A stretch of DNA of 64,000 nucleotides from Mycolicibacterium hippocampi (GCF_010723735.1 NZ_BLLB01000002.1:2790001-2854000); one strand, 5' to 3'. Shown: positions 1 through 11,500, numbered from the stretch's first letter. Numbers and translations: made by a program. Notes: generated by a model from the letters alone, not told the origin.

Positions 1-162
1 CTGGTGGTGGCCGTGTCGATCGCGACGCAGCCGCAGCACAGCGGCTCCGCGGTGGTCAGGACCCTCTACACGTGGCGGTGGTCGCTGGTGGCGCTGTGGT
101 TCACCGCGGTGACCCTGCTGATTCTCGAGCGATTCTGGAACTACTGGTCGACTCTCATCTGA
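1..162 (+). CDS. C-terminal fragment of a small membrane protein, probably VKOR family
   Basis: Only the last 53 residues lie in the window, ending at a TGA 30 bases before pyc. The visible part holds one hydrophobic, Trp-rich segment (WSLVALWFTAVTLLILERFW), so it is the final membrane helix of an integral membrane protein. In M. tuberculosis the gene immediately upstream of pyruvate carboxylase is Rv2968c, a vitamin K epoxide reductase (VKOR) homologue that reoxidises DsbA-like proteins in the cell envelope. The identification rests on this gene order and on the membrane character, because no CXXC motif falls inside the fragment. Confidence 0.5.
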   Translation: MVVAVSIATQPQHSGSAVVRTLYTWRWSLVALWFTAVTLLILERFWNYWSTLI

Positions 163-192
163 TCGGCGCCCCCGATGAGGTTAAGGTGAACC

Positions 193-3100
193 GTGACCGG
201 TCGGATCTCCAAAGTCCTCGTGGCCAATCGCGGCGAAATCGCAATCCGCGCGTTTCGCGCCGCGTACGAACTGGGCATCGCGACCGTCGCGGTGTATCCG
301 TACGAGGACCGCAATTCCCTGCACCGACTGAAGGCGGACGAGTCCTACCAGATCGGTGAGATCGGGCATCCGGTTCGCGGCTACCTGTCGGTCGAGGAGA
401 TCATCCGGGTGGCCACCGCGGCTGGAGCCGACGCCGTCTACCCCGGTTACGGGTTCCTGTCGGAGAATCCGGAACTGGCCGCGCAGTGCGCCGCCGCGGG
501 CATCACGTTCGTCGGCCCCACCTCCGGGGTGTTGGAGCTGACGGGGAACAAGGCCCGGGCGATCGCCGCGGCGCGTGCGGCCGGGCTGCCGGTGCTGGCG
601 TCCTCGGACCCGTCGGCTTCGGTCGACGAACTGATGGCCGCCGCGACCGACATGGAGTTCCCGCTGTTCGTCAAGGCGGTGTCCGGCGGCGGCGGCCGCG
701 GCATGCGCCGGGTCACCGACCGCGCTGCGCTGGCCGAAGCCGTGGAGGCTGCCAGCCGCGAGGCCGAGTCCGCGTTCGGGGACCCGACCGTCTACCTCGA
801 GCAAGCGGTGCTGAACCCACGTCACATCGAGGTGCAGATCCTCGCCGACAACGACGGCAACGTGATGCATCTGTTCGAACGGGACTGCAGTGTGCAGCGC
901 CGCCATCAGAAGGTCATCGAGCTGGCGCCCGCGCCGAACCTGCCCGAGGAGCTGCGGCAGAAGATCTGCGACGACGCCGTCGCGTTCGCCCGCCAGATCG
1001 ACTACACCTGTGCGGGCACCGTGGAGTTCCTGCTCGACGAACGTGGGCACCACGTGTTCATCGAGTGCAACCCGCGGATCCAGGTGGAGCACACCGTCAC
1101 CGAGGAGATCACCGACGTCGACCTGGTCGGCAGCCAGTTGCGCATCGCGTCGGGGGAGACGCTGGCGGACCTGGGACTGAGCCAGGAGTCGCTGGTCATT
1201 CGAGGTGCTGCGATGCAGTGCCGGATCACCACCGAGGACCCGACGAACGGGTTCCGGCCCGACACCGGCCGAATCACCGCATACCGCTCCCCGGGAGGCG
1301 CAGGCATCCGCCTGGACGGCGGCGCCGTGCTGGGCGGGGAGATCGGCGCGCATTTCGATTCGATGCTGGTCAAGCTCACATGCCGGGGCCGTGATTTCGG
1401 GTCGGCGGTGGCACGTGCCTACCGGGCGTTGGCGGAGTTCCGGGTGCGCGGGGTGTCGACGAACATCCCGTTCCTGCAGGCGGTCATCGACGATCCCGAC
1501 TTCCGGGCCGGCCGGGTCACCACCTCGTTCATCGACGAACGCCCCTACCTGCTGACCGCACGCTCGCCCGCCGACCGCGGCACCAAGATCCTCAACTACC
1601 TGGCCGATGTCACCGTCAACCAGCCGCACGGACCCAGGCTGTCGTCGGTGTATCCGCACGACAAGCTGCCGCAGGTCGACCTCGACACGATGCCGCCGCG
1701 CGGCAGCAAGCACCTGCTCTCCGAGGTGGGGCCAGAAGGTTTCGCCCGGTGGATGCGGGAGTCGAAGTCCGTCGGCGTCACCGACACGACGTTCCGCGAC
1801 GCGCACCAGTCCCTGCTGGCCACCCGGGTTCGCACCTCCGGACTGTTGATGGTGGCGCCCCACATCGCGCGGCTCACCCCGCAACTGCTGTCCATCGAGT
1901 GCTGGGGCGGTGCCACCTACGACGTGGCCCTGCGCTTCCTCAAGGAGGATCCGTGGGAACGGTTGGCCGCGCTGCGCGAAGCGGTGCCCAACATCTGCCT
2001 GCAGATGCTGCTGAGGGGTCGCAACACGGTGGGTTACACCCCCTACCCGGAGACGGTCACCCACGCCTTCGTGCAGGAGGCGACCGAGGTGGGTATCGAC
2101 ATCTACCGGATCTTCGACGCTCTGAACAACGTGGACTCGATGCGTCCGGCGATCGACGCGGTGCGCGAAACCGGCACCGCCGTCGCCGAAGTCGCGATGT
2201 CCTACACCGGGGACCTGTCCGACCCCGGCGAGAACCTCTACACCCTGGACTACTACCTCAAGCTCGCCGAGCAGATCGTCGACGCCGGGGCGCATGTGCT
2301 GGCGATCAAGGACATGGCGGGTCTGCTGCGGCCGCAGGCGGCGGCGATGCTGGTCAGTGCGCTGCGCAGCCGGTTCGACCTGCCGGTGCACGTCCACACC
2401 CACGACACCCCGGGCGGGCAACTGGCCACCTATCTGGCCGCCTGGCAGGCCGGCGCCAGCGCCGTCGACGGCGCCTCGGCGCCCTTGGCGGGCACCACGA
2501 GTCAGCCCGCGCTGAGCTCCATCGTCGCGGCGACGGCGCACACCGAATACGACACCGGGCTGTCGCTGTCCGCGGTGTGCGACCTGGAGCCCTACTGGGA
2601 AGCGCTCCGAAAGGTGTACGCGCCGTTCGAGTCCGGCCTCCCTGCACCCACGGGGCGGGTGTACCGCCACGAGATCCCGGGTGGACAGCTCTCCAACCTG
2701 CGTACCCAGGCGATCGCGCTGGGCCTCGGCGACCGCTTCGAGGAGATCGAGGCCGCCTACGCGGGCGCCGATCGGATCCTGGGTCGACTGGTCAAGGTCA
2801 CGCCGTCGTCGAAGGTGGTGGGTGATCTCGCGCTGGCGCTCGTCGGCGCCGGCATCACGGCCGACGAATTCGCCGCCGAGCCGGACAAATTCGACATTCC
2901 GGACTCGGTCATCGGGTTCCTGCGCGGTGAGTTGGGAGACCCCCCTGGTGGCTGGCCGGAGCCGCTGCGCAGTAAGGCGCTGGCCGGGCGTGCCCCCGCC
3001 AAGCCGGTGGTCGACCTCACCGCCGAGGACTCCGAGGCGCTGGGCCAGGCGGGGACCACGCGTCAGGCCACCCTGAACAGGTTGCTGTTCCCTGGTCCGA

Positions 3101-3621
3101 CAAAGGAATTCGAGGCCCACCGGGAACTGTACGGGGACACCTCGAGCCTGTCGGCGAACCAGTTCCTCTACGGGCTGCGCCACGGTGACGAGCACCGGGT
3201 CAAGCTGGAGCGCGGCGTCGAGCTGCTCATCGGGCTCGAGGCGATCTCCGATCCCGACGAACGCGGCATGCGCACGGTGATGTGCATCATCAACGGCCAG
3301 TTGCGGCCGGTCGTCGTCCGGGACCGCAGCGTGGCCAGCGAGGTGCCCGCCGCCGAGAAGGCCGACCGCAACAACCCCGATCACGTCGCGGCCCCGTTCG
3401 CGGGCGTGGTGACCGTCAACATCGCCGAGGGCGACGCGGTGGAGGCGGGTCAGACCATCGCCACGATCGAGGCGATGAAGATGGAGGCCGCCATCACCGC
3501 GCCCAAGGCGGGCAGCGTCACCCGCGTCGCGGTGTCGGCCACCGCGCAGGTCGAAGGGGGAGACCTGCTCGTGGTGGTGGGTTCGGCGGGCAGGAGCGAT
3601 GCGACCGGGGGATCAACCTGA
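193..3621 (+). CDS. pyc: Pyruvate carboxylase
   Basis: Biotin-dependent cytoplasmic enzyme that carboxylates pyruvate to oxaloacetate, refilling the TCA cycle. At 1142 residues it has the full single-chain length of the family. Domains in order: biotin carboxylase/ATP-grasp (about 1-450, glycine loop GGGGRG near 165-170), carboxyltransferase TIM barrel (from about 525, metal-site motif [10 protein letters not shown] beginning at D531), a conserved C-terminal linker domain, and a biotinyl domain whose EAMKMEA motif places the biotinylated lysine at K1096. The start is GTG (first residues [15 protein letters not shown]), which leaves the conserved VANRGEIA motif at the N-terminus. Its stop overlaps the apparent start of rsmD. 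All key residues are present and nothing looks broken. Confidence 0.97.
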   Translation: MTGRISKVLVANRGEIAIRAFRAAYELGIATVAVYPYEDRNSLHRLKADESYQIGEIGHPVRGYLSVEEIIRVATAAGADAVYPGYGFLSENPELAAQCAAAGITFVGPTSGVLELTGNKARAIAAARAAGLPVLASSDPSASVDELMAAATDMEFPLFVKAVSGGGGRGMRRVTDRAALAEAVEAASREAESAFGDPTVYLEQAVLNPRHIEVQILADNDGNVMHLFERDCSVQRRHQKVIELAPAPNLPEELRQKICDDAVAFARQIDYTCAGTVEFLLDERGHHVFIECNPRIQVEHTVTEEITDVDLVGSQLRIASGETLADLGLSQESLVIRGAAMQCRITTEDPTNGFRPDTGRITAYRSPGGAGIRLDGGAVLGGEIGAHFDSMLVKLTCRGRDFGSAVARAYRALAEFRVRGVSTNIPFLQAVIDDPDFRAGRVTTSFIDERPYLLTARSPADRGTKILNYLADVTVNQPHGPRLSSVYPHDKLPQVDLDTMPPRGSKHLLSEVGPEGFARWMRESKSVGVTDTTFRDAHQSLLATRVRTSGLLMVAPHIARLTPQLLSIECWGGATYDVALRFLKEDPWERLAALREAVPNICLQMLLRGRNTVGYTPYPETVTHAFVQEATEVGIDIYRIFDALNNVDSMRPAIDAVRETGTAVAEVAMSYTGDLSDPGENLYTLDYYLKLAEQIVDAGAHVLAIKDMAGLLRPQAAAMLVSALRSRFDLPVHVHTHDTPGGQLATYLAAWQAGASAVDGASAPLAGTTSQPALSSIVAATAHTEYDTGLSLSAVCDLEPYWEALRKVYAPFESGLPAPTGRVYRHEIPGGQLSNLRTQAIALGLGDRFEEIEAAYAGADRILGRLVKVTPSSKVVGDLALALVGAGITADEFAAEPDKFDIPDSVIGFLRGELGDPPGGWPEPLRSKALAGRAPAKPVVDLTAEDSEALGQAGTTRQATLNRLLFPGPTKEFEAHRELYGDTSSLSANQFLYGLRHGDEHRVKLERGVELLIGLEAISDPDERGMRTVMCIINGQLRPVVVRDRSVASEVPAAEKADRNNPDHVAAPFAGVVTVNIAEGDAVEAGQTIATIEAMKMEAAITAPKAGSVTRVAVSATAQVEGGDLLVVVGSAGRSDATGGST

Positions 3622-4184
3622 CCCGCATCGTTGCCGGCGCCCTCGGGGGACGCCGAATATCGGTGCCGCAGCACAAGTCCGGGCAGGGTACCCGTCCGAC
3701 GACCGACCGGGTCCGCGAGTCGCTGTTCAACCTGCTGGCCGCGCGGATCGATTTCGCCGGACTCGACGTGCTCGACCTGTTTGCCGGTTCGGGGGCGCTG
3801 GGCCTGGAGGCTTTGTCGCGAGGCGCCGCGTCGGCGCTGTTCGTGGAGTCCGACTCCCGGGCGGCGGCGGTGATCACGAAGAACATCACGACGTTGGGCG
3901 TCGAGGGGGCGTCGGTGCGCCGAGGCTCGGTGGCGGCGGTACTGGATGCCGGCACCACCCGGCCGGTGCATCTGGTGCTGGCCGACCCGCCGTATGGGCT
4001 GGGTGAGACCGAGGTCGGCGCGATGCTCGCCGCCCTCGCGCGTGGCGGGTGGACGATGCCGGGCACGGTGGCGGTGGTGGAGCGCTCGGCCTCGGGGCCG
4101 GAGATCACCTGGCCGGACGGGTGGACGACGTGGGGTGCCCGGCGCTACGGGGACACCCGGATCGAGCTCGCCGAACACGACTGA
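3618..4184 (+). CDS. rsmD: 16S rRNA (guanine-N2)-methyltransferase RsmD, apparent CTG start
   Basis: SAM-dependent methylase that modifies a guanine in the 3' part of 16S rRNA (G966 in E. coli numbering) during 30S assembly. The 188-residue product has the family hallmarks: [14 protein letters not shown] near the N-terminus, the SAM-binding loop [17 protein letters not shown], and the catalytic ADPPYG motif. The conserved N-terminus ([13 protein letters not shown]) begins right after a CTG codon, and no in-frame ATG, GTG or TTG lies nearby upstream. A GGGGGA stretch sits 5 bases before the CTG. The CTG forms a CTGA overlap with the pyc stop, the usual mark of translational coupling. I infer a CTG start; the alternative starts would either delete the conserved N-terminus or extend more than 100 codons into pyc. 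Confidence 0.85.
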   Translation: MTRIVAGALGGRRISVPQHKSGQGTRPTTDRVRESLFNLLAARIDFAGLDVLDLFAGSGALGLEALSRGAASALFVESDSRAAAVITKNITTLGVEGASVRRGSVAAVLDAGTTRPVHLVLADPPYGLGETEVGAMLAALARGGWTMPGTVAVVERSASGPEITWPDGWTTWGARRYGDTRIELAEHD

Positions 4185-4220
4185 GCTGGCCGGGCGGTCG
4201 GGCTGCTAGCGTCGATCTCC

Positions 4221-4700
4221 ATGAGTGGAGCGGTGTGCCCGGGATCCTTCGACCCGGTGACCCTGGGTCACATCGACGTCTTCGAGCGGGCGTCGGCGCA
4301 GTTCGACGAACTGGTGATCGCGGTGCTCGTCAACCCGAACAAGAAGGGCATGTTCAGCGTCGAGGAACGGATCGCGCTGATCGAGGAGTCGACAGCCCAT
4401 CTGCCGAACGTGCGCGCGGAGTCGGGGCAGGGGCTCGTCGTCGACTTCGTCAAGGCCAGGGGGATGACGGCGATCGTCAAAGGTCTGCGCACGGGCACCG
4501 ACTTCGAGTACGAGCTGCAGATGGCACAGATGAACAAGCACATCGCCGGGGTCGACACGTTCTTCGTCGCCACCAACCCGCAGTACTCCTTCGTGTCGTC
4601 CTCGCTGGCGAAAGAGGTCGCGATGCTGGGCGGCGACGTCTCGGCGCTGCTGCCGGAGCCGGTGAACGCGCGGGTGCAGGCCAAGCTCGCAGGAAATTGA
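4221..4700 (+). CDS. coaD: Phosphopantetheine adenylyltransferase
   Basis: Penultimate enzyme of coenzyme A synthesis: it joins 4'-phosphopantetheine and ATP to give dephospho-CoA. The 159-residue length is normal. The nucleotidyltransferase signature is clear: the [15 protein letters not shown] segment at residues 7-21 with the TxGH motif, and the SSSLAKEVA motif near the C-terminus equivalent to ISSTxxR. It follows rsmD by 36 bases, the same order as in M. tuberculosis and many other bacteria, and is probably cotranscribed with it. CoA supply here sits next to pyruvate carboxylase, but no functional link is implied. Confidence 0.96.
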   Translation: MSGAVCPGSFDPVTLGHIDVFERASAQFDELVIAVLVNPNKKGMFSVEERIALIEESTAHLPNVRAESGQGLVVDFVKARGMTAIVKGLRTGTDFEYELQMAQMNKHIAGVDTFFVATNPQYSFVSSSLAKEVAMLGGDVSALLPEPVNARVQAKLAGN

Positions 4701-4811
4701 CATAATGCTGGGCACAAGCAATTGGTAACGACACACCGGTGCCGGTAGCGGAGTCACAGGCGTAACACCAGGCACACTGGTCACTGTCAACTACGCCTGG
4801 AGGGTGTTGCC

Positions 4812-5549
4812 GTGTACCGAGTTTTTGAAGCACTCGATGAATTGGGTGGAATCGTCGAAGAGGCCCGCGGCGTGCCGATGACGGCGGGTTGTGTGGTGCC
4901 TCGCGGTGACGTCCTGGAGCTGATCGACGACATCAAGGATGCGATCCCCGGCGAACTCGACGACGCGCAGGACGTGCTGGATGCCCGCGACTCGTTGCTG
5001 CGCGAGGCCAAGGACCACGCGGAGGCGACCGTGTCCACGGCCAACGCCGAGGCCGATTCGATGGTCAACCACGCCAGGGCAGAGGCTGACCGGTTGCTGG
5101 CGGACGCGAAGTCGCAGGCCGACCGCATGGTCGCCGAGGCGCGTCAGCACAGCGAGCGCATGGTGGGCGAGGCCCGCGAGGAGGCCAACCGGATCGCGGC
5201 GACCGCCAAGCGTGAGTACGAGGCCACCACCGGGCGGGCCAAGTCCGAAGCCGACCGGCTCATCGAGAGTGGCAACCTGACCTACGAGAAGGCGGTTCAG
5301 GAAGGCATCAAGGAGCAGCAGCGGCTGGTGTCGCAGACCGAGATCGTCGCAACGGCCACCGGCGAGGCCACCCGGCTGATCGACTCCGCGCACGCGGAGG
5401 CGGACCGACTGCGCGGGGAGTGCGACATCTACGTCGACAGCAAGCTCGCCGAGTTCGAGGACTTCCTCAACGGCACGTTGCGCTCCGTCGGCCGGGGCCG
5501 CCACCAACTGCGCACCGCGGCCGGAACGCACGACTACGCGGCACGCTGA
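4812..5549 (+). CDS. sepIVA: Septation protein SepIVA (DivIVA-domain coiled coil)
   Basis: Cytoplasmic 245-residue protein needed for septation and involved in mycobacterial polar growth; the family is known from M. smegmatis and M. tuberculosis (Rv2927c). The N-terminal 35 residues (MYRVFEALDELGG start) resemble the DivIVA lead segment. Most of the rest (about 60-235) is Ala/Glu/Arg-rich with repeated A-E-A-D-R-L/M units, as expected of a long coiled coil. The GTG start is preceded by GGAGGG. It lies between coaD and the DUF177 gene, the conserved mycobacterial order. A 111-base gap from coaD suggests its own promoter, but I could not identify a convincing one. Confidence 0.93.
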   Translation: MYRVFEALDELGGIVEEARGVPMTAGCVVPRGDVLELIDDIKDAIPGELDDAQDVLDARDSLLREAKDHAEATVSTANAEADSMVNHARAEADRLLADAKSQADRMVAEARQHSERMVGEAREEANRIAATAKREYEATTGRAKSEADRLIESGNLTYEKAVQEGIKEQQRLVSQTEIVATATGEATRLIDSAHAEADRLRGECDIYVDSKLAEFEDFLNGTLRSVGRGRHQLRTAAGTHDYAAR

Positions 5550-5579
5550 CCCGTGGACGGCTGAACGTACGATACGTGC

Positions 5580-6191
5580 ATGCCGACGCATGCGAACGCG
5601 GCCGCGCGCCGAGGATCTCGATCACCTCTGGTGATCAACATCTCGCGGCTCGGCCGCAGACCCGGCTCGATGGTGACCCTGGAGACCACCGTCCCGAGTC
5701 CGTCGCGCATGGGCCTGCAGTTGCTCGCGGTCGAGAAGGATGCGCCGCTGGAGTTGGACCTGCGTCTGGAGGCGGTGTCCGAGGGCGTGCTGGTCACCGG
5801 CACCGTGTCGGCGCCGACGGCGGGCGAGTGCGCGCGCTGCCTGCAGCCGATCACCGGTGAGGTCGAGATCGATCTGACCGAGTTGTTCGCCTATCCCGAC
5901 AGCGCGACCGACGAGACCACCGACGCCGACGAGGTCGCGCGTGTCGGCCGCGACGGCGGTGCCGACACGGTGGATCTCGAGCAGCCGATCATCGACGCGG
6001 TGGGTCTGGCGCTGCCGTTTTCGCCGGTCTGCGGCCCGGACTGTGAAGGGTTGTGCCAGCAGTGCGGTGTGCCGCTGGCCACCGCCGAGCCCGGCCACCG
6101 TCACGAGCAGATCGATCCGCGATGGGCGAAGCTGGCCGAGCTGCGCGAGCAGACGGCCGAGCCCGGCGAGCGGGGCGGAGACCAGTCGTGA
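5580..6191 (+). CDS. YceD/DUF177 family protein
   Basis: 203-residue member of the DUF177 (YceD) family, linked in other bacteria to 23S rRNA accumulation. The family core is visible: the [16 protein letters not shown] start, the ECARCLQPI motif, the acidic middle, and a C-terminal cysteine cluster ([13 protein letters not shown]) that could bind metal. In most bacteria this gene precedes rpmF (ribosomal protein L32). Here the next gene is rnc, and no L32 gene intervenes, as in other mycobacteria. The stop overlaps the rnc start by 4 bases (GTGA), so the two are probably translationally coupled, suggesting a role tied to rRNA processing. Confidence 0.9.
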   Translation: MPTHANAAARRGSRSPLVINISRLGRRPGSMVTLETTVPSPSRMGLQLLAVEKDAPLELDLRLEAVSEGVLVTGTVSAPTAGECARCLQPITGEVEIDLTELFAYPDSATDETTDADEVARVGRDGGADTVDLEQPIIDAVGLALPFSPVCGPDCEGLCQQCGVPLATAEPGHRHEQIDPRWAKLAELREQTAEPGERGGDQS

Positions 6192-6880
6192 CGGTCGACC
6201 GCGCGCTGCTGCTCAAGGCGCTGGGGGTTGATCTGCCCGAGGAGTTGCTCACCATCGCGCTGACGCACCGCAGCTACTCCTACGAGAACGGCGGGCTGCC
6301 CACCAACGAACGTTTGGAGTTCCTCGGGGACTCGGTGCTCGGCCTGACGATCACCGAGGAGCTCTATCACCGGCACCCGGACCGCTCGGAAGGTGATCTG
6401 GCGAAGTTGCGCGCCAGCATCGTCAACACCCACGCCCTGGCCGACGTCGGTCGTGATCTCACCGAGGTCGGTCTGGGTTCTTACCTGCTGCTCGGCAAGG
6501 GCGAGGAGAACTCCGGCGGCGCCGACAAGTCCAGCATTCTCGCGGACGGCGTCGAATCTCTGCTCGGCGCAATCTATCTCGAGCACGGAGCGTCGGTCGT
6601 GCGGGAGGTCATCCTGCGGTTGTTCGGCAACCTCCTCGACACCGCCCCGACCCTGGGCGCGGGCCTGGATTGGAAGAGCAGCCTGCAGGAGTTGACCGCG
6701 TCCCGTGGCCTGGGGGTGCCTTCCTACCTCGTGACGTCCACCGGGCCGGATCACGACAAGGAGTTCACCGCGACGGTGGTGGTCGCCGAGCGCGAGTACG
6801 GCAGGGGGATCGGCCGCACCAAGAAAGAGGCCGAACTCAAGGCCGCCGCGGCGGCGTGGAACGCCCTCGACAGTGCCTGA
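6188..6880 (+). CDS. rnc: Ribonuclease III
   Basis: Double-strand-specific endoribonuclease that processes rRNA precursors and other structured RNAs in the cytoplasm. The 230-residue protein shows the RNase III signature [12 protein letters not shown] at about residues 40-51, with the catalytic acidic residues E44 and D48, a second acidic cluster in [13 protein letters not shown], and a double-stranded RNA-binding domain from about 155 to the end ([18 protein letters not shown]). GTG was chosen as start because it overlaps the upstream stop as GTGA and is preceded by a GGAG about 8 bases away; a longer in-frame reading would run back through the DUF177 gene. Confidence 0.96.
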   Translation: MTVDRALLLKALGVDLPEELLTIALTHRSYSYENGGLPTNERLEFLGDSVLGLTITEELYHRHPDRSEGDLAKLRASIVNTHALADVGRDLTEVGLGSYLLLGKGEENSGGADKSSILADGVESLLGAIYLEHGASVVREVILRLFGNLLDTAPTLGAGLDWKSSLQELTASRGLGVPSYLVTSTGPDHDKEFTATVVVAEREYGRGIGRTKKEAELKAAAAAWNALDSA

Positions 6881-6885
6881 ATCCG

Positions 6886-7746
6886 ATGCCTGAACTCCCC
6901 GAGGTCGAGGTCGTCCGGCGGGGGCTGGCCCAGCGCGTCACCGACCGGACCATCACCGCGGTCCGGGTGCACCACCCCCGCGCCGTGCGCAGGCACGAGG
7001 CCGGGCCCGCCGACCTGACCGCCAGGCTGCTCGGCTCCGCGATCACCGGGACCGGACGCCGGGGCAAGTACCTGTGGCTCACGCTGGGGGACACAGTCGA
7101 ATCGAGCAGCGCGCTCGTCGTGCACCTTGGGATGAGCGGGCAGATGTTGCTGGGCGACGTGCCCAACGACAACCATCTGCGCATCGCCGCGCTGCTCGAC
7201 GACGGCACCACGCTCAGCTTCGTCGACCAGCGCACCTTCGGGGGCTGGATGATCGCCGAGATGGTCACCGTCGACGGGACCGACGTGCCGATGCCGGTTG
7301 CGCACATCGCCCGCGACCCGCTCGATCCGCGGTTCGATCGCGACTCCGTCGTCACGGTGTTGCGCCACAAGCACTCCGAGATCAAGCGTCAGCTGTTGAA
7401 CCAGGCCGTGGTGTCGGGCGTCGGCAACATCTACGCCGACGAGGCACTGTGGCGGGCCAAGGTCAACGGGGCCCGGCTGGCCTCGGGCTTGCCGCGGCGC
7501 AAGCTCGCCGAGTTGCTCGATGCCGCCGCCGCGGTGATGACAGACGCCCTGGACGAGGGCGGCACGTCGTTCGACTCGCTCTATGTGAACGTCAACGGCG
7601 AGTCCGGGTACTTCGACCGGTCGCTGGATGCCTACGGCCGTGCGGGTGAACCGTGCCGGCGCTGCGGAGCGGTGATGCGGCGGGAGAAGTTCATGAACCG
7701 GTCGTCGTTCTACTGCCCGAGGTGCCAGCCTCGTCCACGCGCCTAG
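6886..7746 (+). CDS. mutM: Formamidopyrimidine-DNA glycosylase (Fpg/MutM)
   Basis: Base-excision repair enzyme that removes 8-oxoguanine and formamidopyrimidines and cleaves the abasic site. The 286-residue product starts [10 protein letters not shown], so after Met removal Pro2 is the Schiff-base nucleophile, with E3 next to it. A lysine in the RRGKYLWL segment, the GVGNIYADE helix-two-turn-helix region, and a C-terminal zinc finger (C-x2-C, 16 residues, C-x2-C, about residues 256-281) are all present. It starts 5 bases after the rnc stop, so rnc and mutM are likely one transcript, as in other mycobacteria. Confidence 0.97.
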   Translation: MPELPEVEVVRRGLAQRVTDRTITAVRVHHPRAVRRHEAGPADLTARLLGSAITGTGRRGKYLWLTLGDTVESSSALVVHLGMSGQMLLGDVPNDNHLRIAALLDDGTTLSFVDQRTFGGWMIAEMVTVDGTDVPMPVAHIARDPLDPRFDRDSVVTVLRHKHSEIKRQLLNQAVVSGVGNIYADEALWRAKVNGARLASGLPRRKLAELLDAAAAVMTDALDEGGTSFDSLYVNVNGESGYFDRSLDAYGRAGEPCRRCGAVMRREKFMNRSSFYCPRCQPRPRA

Positions 7747-7806
7747 TGTCGCGGCCCGCTCCCAGCGCCTGGAATACCGTTGCGGCGGACGTTGTAGAAA
7801 TGAGCC

Positions 7807-8223
7807 ATGACCGAACTATGGGTGGAACGCACCGGGGTGCGTCGCTACACCGGGCGCAGCACGCGCGGTGCCGAGGTCCTCGTCGCCTCCGAGGACGTCG
7901 AGGGCGCCTTCACGCCCGGGGAGCTCATGAAGATCGCGCTGGCCGCGTGCAGCGGGCTCTCCAGCGACCAGCCGTTGCGCCGGCGCCTCGGCGACGACTA
8001 CCGGGCCACGATCAGGGTGTCCGGGCCTGCCGACCGCGAGCAGGAGCGCTACCCGCTGCTGGAAGAGTCGCTGGAGGTCGACCTGTCGGAGCTGTCCGAC
8101 GACGATGTCACGCGGTTGCTGACCGTGGTGGAACGCGCGATCGACCAGGTGTGCACGGTGGGACGAACGCTGAAGTCCGGTACCAAAGTGACGTTTGGGG
8201 TCAAAGATGTCGGCAGCAGCTGA
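7807..8223 (+). CDS. OsmC family peroxiredoxin-like protein
   Basis: 138-residue OsmC/Ohr-family protein. Members reduce organic hydroperoxides in the cytoplasm with two redox cysteines; here they would be C48 (in ALAACSG) and C116 (in IDQVCTVG), spaced as in the family. The N-terminal beta strands (WVERTGVRRYTGRSTRGAEV) and the FTPGELMKIAL helix also fit. It lies between mutM and the acylphosphatase gene, and its last 17 bases overlap the latter's start. Whether it acts on lipid or small organic peroxides cannot be told from sequence. Confidence 0.88.
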   Translation: MTELWVERTGVRRYTGRSTRGAEVLVASEDVEGAFTPGELMKIALAACSGLSSDQPLRRRLGDDYRATIRVSGPADREQERYPLLEESLEVDLSELSDDDVTRLLTVVERAIDQVCTVGRTLKSGTKVTFGVKDVGSS

Positions 8224-8491
8224 GGTCCGGCTGACCGCCTGGGTGCACGGGTCCGTCCAGGGCGTGGGCTTTCGCTGGTGGACGAGGTCTCGGGCGCTCG
8301 AGTTGGGCCTGACCGGGTATGCCTCGAACCGCCCGGACGGGCGGGTACAGGTGGTCGCCCAGGGCTCCCGGGACGCCTGCGAACGCCTCCTGGAACTGCT
8401 CCAGAGCGGCAAAACCCCCGGCCAGGTCGACAAGGTGGTCTCCGACTGGTCCGAACCCGCCGACGCGTTCCCGGGCTTCACCGAGCGCTGA
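8207..8491 (+). CDS. acyP: Acylphosphatase
   Basis: Small 94-residue enzyme that hydrolyses acyl-phosphates such as carbamoyl phosphate. The fold signature is complete: [11 protein letters not shown] and [17 protein letters not shown], with the two canonical catalytic residues at R23 and N41. I chose the ATG rather than a TTG 12 bases upstream because the ATG gives exactly the usual residue numbering; a GGGG stretch stands 6 bases before it. The start lies inside the end of the osmC gene. smc follows 26 bases after the stop, the conserved mycobacterial arrangement. Confidence 0.94.
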   Translation: MSAAAEVRLTAWVHGSVQGVGFRWWTRSRALELGLTGYASNRPDGRVQVVAQGSRDACERLLELLQSGKTPGQVDKVVSDWSEPADAFPGFTER

Positions 8492-8517
8492 CCTGCTCGG
8501 CGGTAGGGTCTGACGAC

Positions 8518-11500
8518 ATGCATCTCAAGAGTCTGACGCTGAAGGGCTTCAAGTCCTTCGCCTCGCCGACGACTCTGCGCTTCGAGCCGGGCATCACCTG
8601 TGTCGTCGGGCCCAACGGCTCCGGGAAGTCCAACGTCGTCGACGCGCTGACCTGGGTGATGGGGGAGCAGGGCGCCAAGACGTTGCGCGGCGGGAAGATG
8701 GAAGACGTCATCTTCGCCGGCACGTCCTCGCGGGCGCCGCTGGGACGCGCCGAGGTGACGTTGACCATCGACAACTCCGACAACGCGCTACCCATCGAGT
8801 ACTCCGAGGTGTCCATCACCCGAAGGATGTTCCGTGACGGCGCAGGCGAGTACGAGATCAACGGCAGCAGTTGTCGATTGATGGACGTCCAGGAGCTGCT
8901 CAGCGACTCCGGCATCGGCCGGGAGATGCACGTCATCGTCGGCCAGGGCAAGCTCTCCGAGATCCTCGAGTCGCGTCCGGAGGACCGACGCGCGTTCATC
9001 GAGGAGGCCGCGGGCGTCCTCAAGCACCGCAAACGCAAGGAGAAGGCGGTCCGCAAGCTCGACTCGATGTCGGCGAACCTGGCGCGGCTGACCGATCTGA
9101 CCACCGAACTGCGCCGTCAGCTCAAGCCGCTGGGCCGCCAAGCAGAGATGGCGCGGCGGGCCCAGACGATCCAGGCCGACCTCCGCGACGCGCGGCTGCG
9201 GCTGGCGGCCGACGACCTTGTCGCCCGCAAGGCCGAGTTCGACGACACCAACCAGGCCGAGACGACGCTGCGCCGCGAGCACGACGAGCTGACCGCGCGG
9301 CTGGAAGTCCGCGCGGTCGAGCTCGAGGCCCACGAGTCCGCTGTCGAGGAACTCAGCGAGCGCGCCGATTCCGCGCAGCAGCGGTGGTTCCGGCTTTCGG
9401 CGCTGGCCGAGCGGGTCAGCGCGACGGTCCGCATCGCCAGTGAGCGTGCGCAGCACCTCGACGCCGAGCCCGAGATGTCGGGTGGCCCGGATCCCGACGA
9501 GCTCGAGGCCCAGGCCGAGGAGGTGGCCGAGCAGGAAAGGCAGCTCCTCGAGGAACTGGCCGAATCGCGGGAACGTCTGGAAGCGACCCGCGCCGAGCTG
9601 GCCGAGCGGGAACAGGTGGCCGCCGAAGCCGAGCGGGCCCATCTCGCCGCCGCCCGTGCCGAGGCCGACCGGCGGGAGGGGTTGGCCCGGCTCTCCGGAC
9701 AGGTCGACACCATGCGCACCCGGGTCGAGTCCATCGATGAGACCGTCGCCCGGCTGACCACAAGCATCGACGAGGCCGCCGCACGCGCCCAGCAGGCCCA
9801 GGCGGAGTTCGAGACCGTGCAGACCCGGGTGAGTGAGCTCGACGCCGGCGAGGTCGGGCTCGACGACCATCACGACCGGACCGTGGCTGCGCTGCGGCTG
9901 GCCGACGAGCGGGTGGCTGAGCTGCAGGCCGGTGAGCGCGCCGCCGAACGCCAGGTGGCGTCCCTGCAGGCGCGCATCGACGCGTTGTCGGTCGGGCTGG
10001 ACCGCAAGGACGGCGCAGCGTGGCTCCAAGAGAACCGTGGGGCAGAGCTTTTCGGGTCGATCGCCAACCTGGTCAAGGTGCAGTCCGGCCACGAGTCGGC
10101 GGTTGCCGCAGTGCTCGGCGCCGCGGCCGACGCCGTCGCGGCGGAGAGCTTCGGCGCTGCCCGCGACGCCGTGGCTGCGCTCAAGCACTCCGACGGAGGG
10201 CGGGCCGCCATCGTGCTGGGTGACTGGCCCGCGCAACCGGTGCCCCTGACAGGTCAGCTGCCCGAGGGCGCGGTGTGGGCGGTGGACGTCATCGATGCCG
10301 CCCCGCGGGTGCGCGCCGCAGTGGCCGCGATGCTCGCCGGGGTGGCGGTGGTCGACAATCTCGCGACCGCCATGGAACTTGTTGCCGCACAACCGCAACT
10401 GCGTGCGGCGACCGCTGAGGGCGACCTGGTCGGAGCCGGCTGGGTCAGCGGCGGTTCCGACCGCAGGCCGAGCACACTGGAGATCACCGCTCAAGTGGAC
10501 AAGGCCCGGGCAGAGCTCGCCGACGCCGAGCGGCAGGTCGGTGAGCTGTCGGCTGCCCTGTCCGGTGCGCTGGCTGAGCAGTCATCCCGCCAGGATGCCG
10601 CCGAACAGGCGTTGGCAGCACTCAACGAGTCCGACGCCGCGATCTCGGCGATCTATGAGCAGCTGGGCCGGCTGGGTCAGGAAGCCCGCGCCGCCGACGA
10701 CGAGTGGCAGCGCCTGATCAGCCAGCGCGACGAGCTGGAGGCGGGGCGCAGTCGCACGGTTTCCGAGCTCGCCGCGCTCGAGGATCGGCTGCACAACGCC
10801 CAACAGGAACCGATGTTCGAGGCCGAGCCCGTCAACCGCCAGGAGTGGACTGCCGCCGCGGAGGCGGCACGTTCGGCGGAGGTGGAGGCCCGGTTGACGG
10901 TGCGCACCGCCGAGGAACGCGCGAATGCCGTTCGGGGGCGCGCGGATTCATTGCGACGGGCGGCGAACGCAGAACGCGAGGCGCGGGTCCGTGCCCGCCG
11001 GGCCCGAGAGGCTCGGGTGCACGCCGCAGCGGTGGCGGCCGCTGTTGCCGAGACTGGACGACTGGTCGCCGCGCGGCTGAGTACGGCGGTGGGCGTGGCG
11101 TCGCGGATTCGCGACGAGGTGGCCGCCGAGCGTCAGGTCCGGGCTGGCGCGCTGACGAAGACGCGCGAGGAGGTCAACGAACTCACCGCCAGGATCACCA
11201 CACTCACCGATTCGCTGCACCGCGACGAGGTGGCCAAAGCCCAAGCGGCACTGCGCATCGAACAACTCGAACAGCAGGTCCTCGAGCAGTTCGGAATGGC
11301 GGTCGCCGACCTCGTCGCCGAGTACGGTCCCAGCGTCGCGTTGCCTCCGACGGAACTCGAGATGGCCGAGTACGAGCAGGCGCGTGAACGCGGTGAGCAG
11401 GTCACCGCGCCGACGCCGATGCCGTTCGACCGGGCCACCCAGGAGCGGCGAGCCAAGCGAGCCGAACGTGAACTCAACGAGCTGGGCAGGGTCAACCCGC

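Noticed and set aside
181..3384. 1067-codon open frame antisense to pyruvate carboxylase
   Set aside because: It mirrors a highly conserved gene in GC-rich DNA, where antisense frames stay open by codon bias. Its product is Arg/Gly/His-rich with no recognisable domain.
4697..4725. TTGACA across the coaD stop as a -35 element for sepIVA
   Set aside because: No -10-like hexamer lies 16-19 bases downstream; the next A/T-rich candidate (TAACGA) is too far away.
8788..10494. 568-codon open frame antisense to smc
   Set aside because: Shadow of the Smc coiled-coil coding sequence; no start context or family features.
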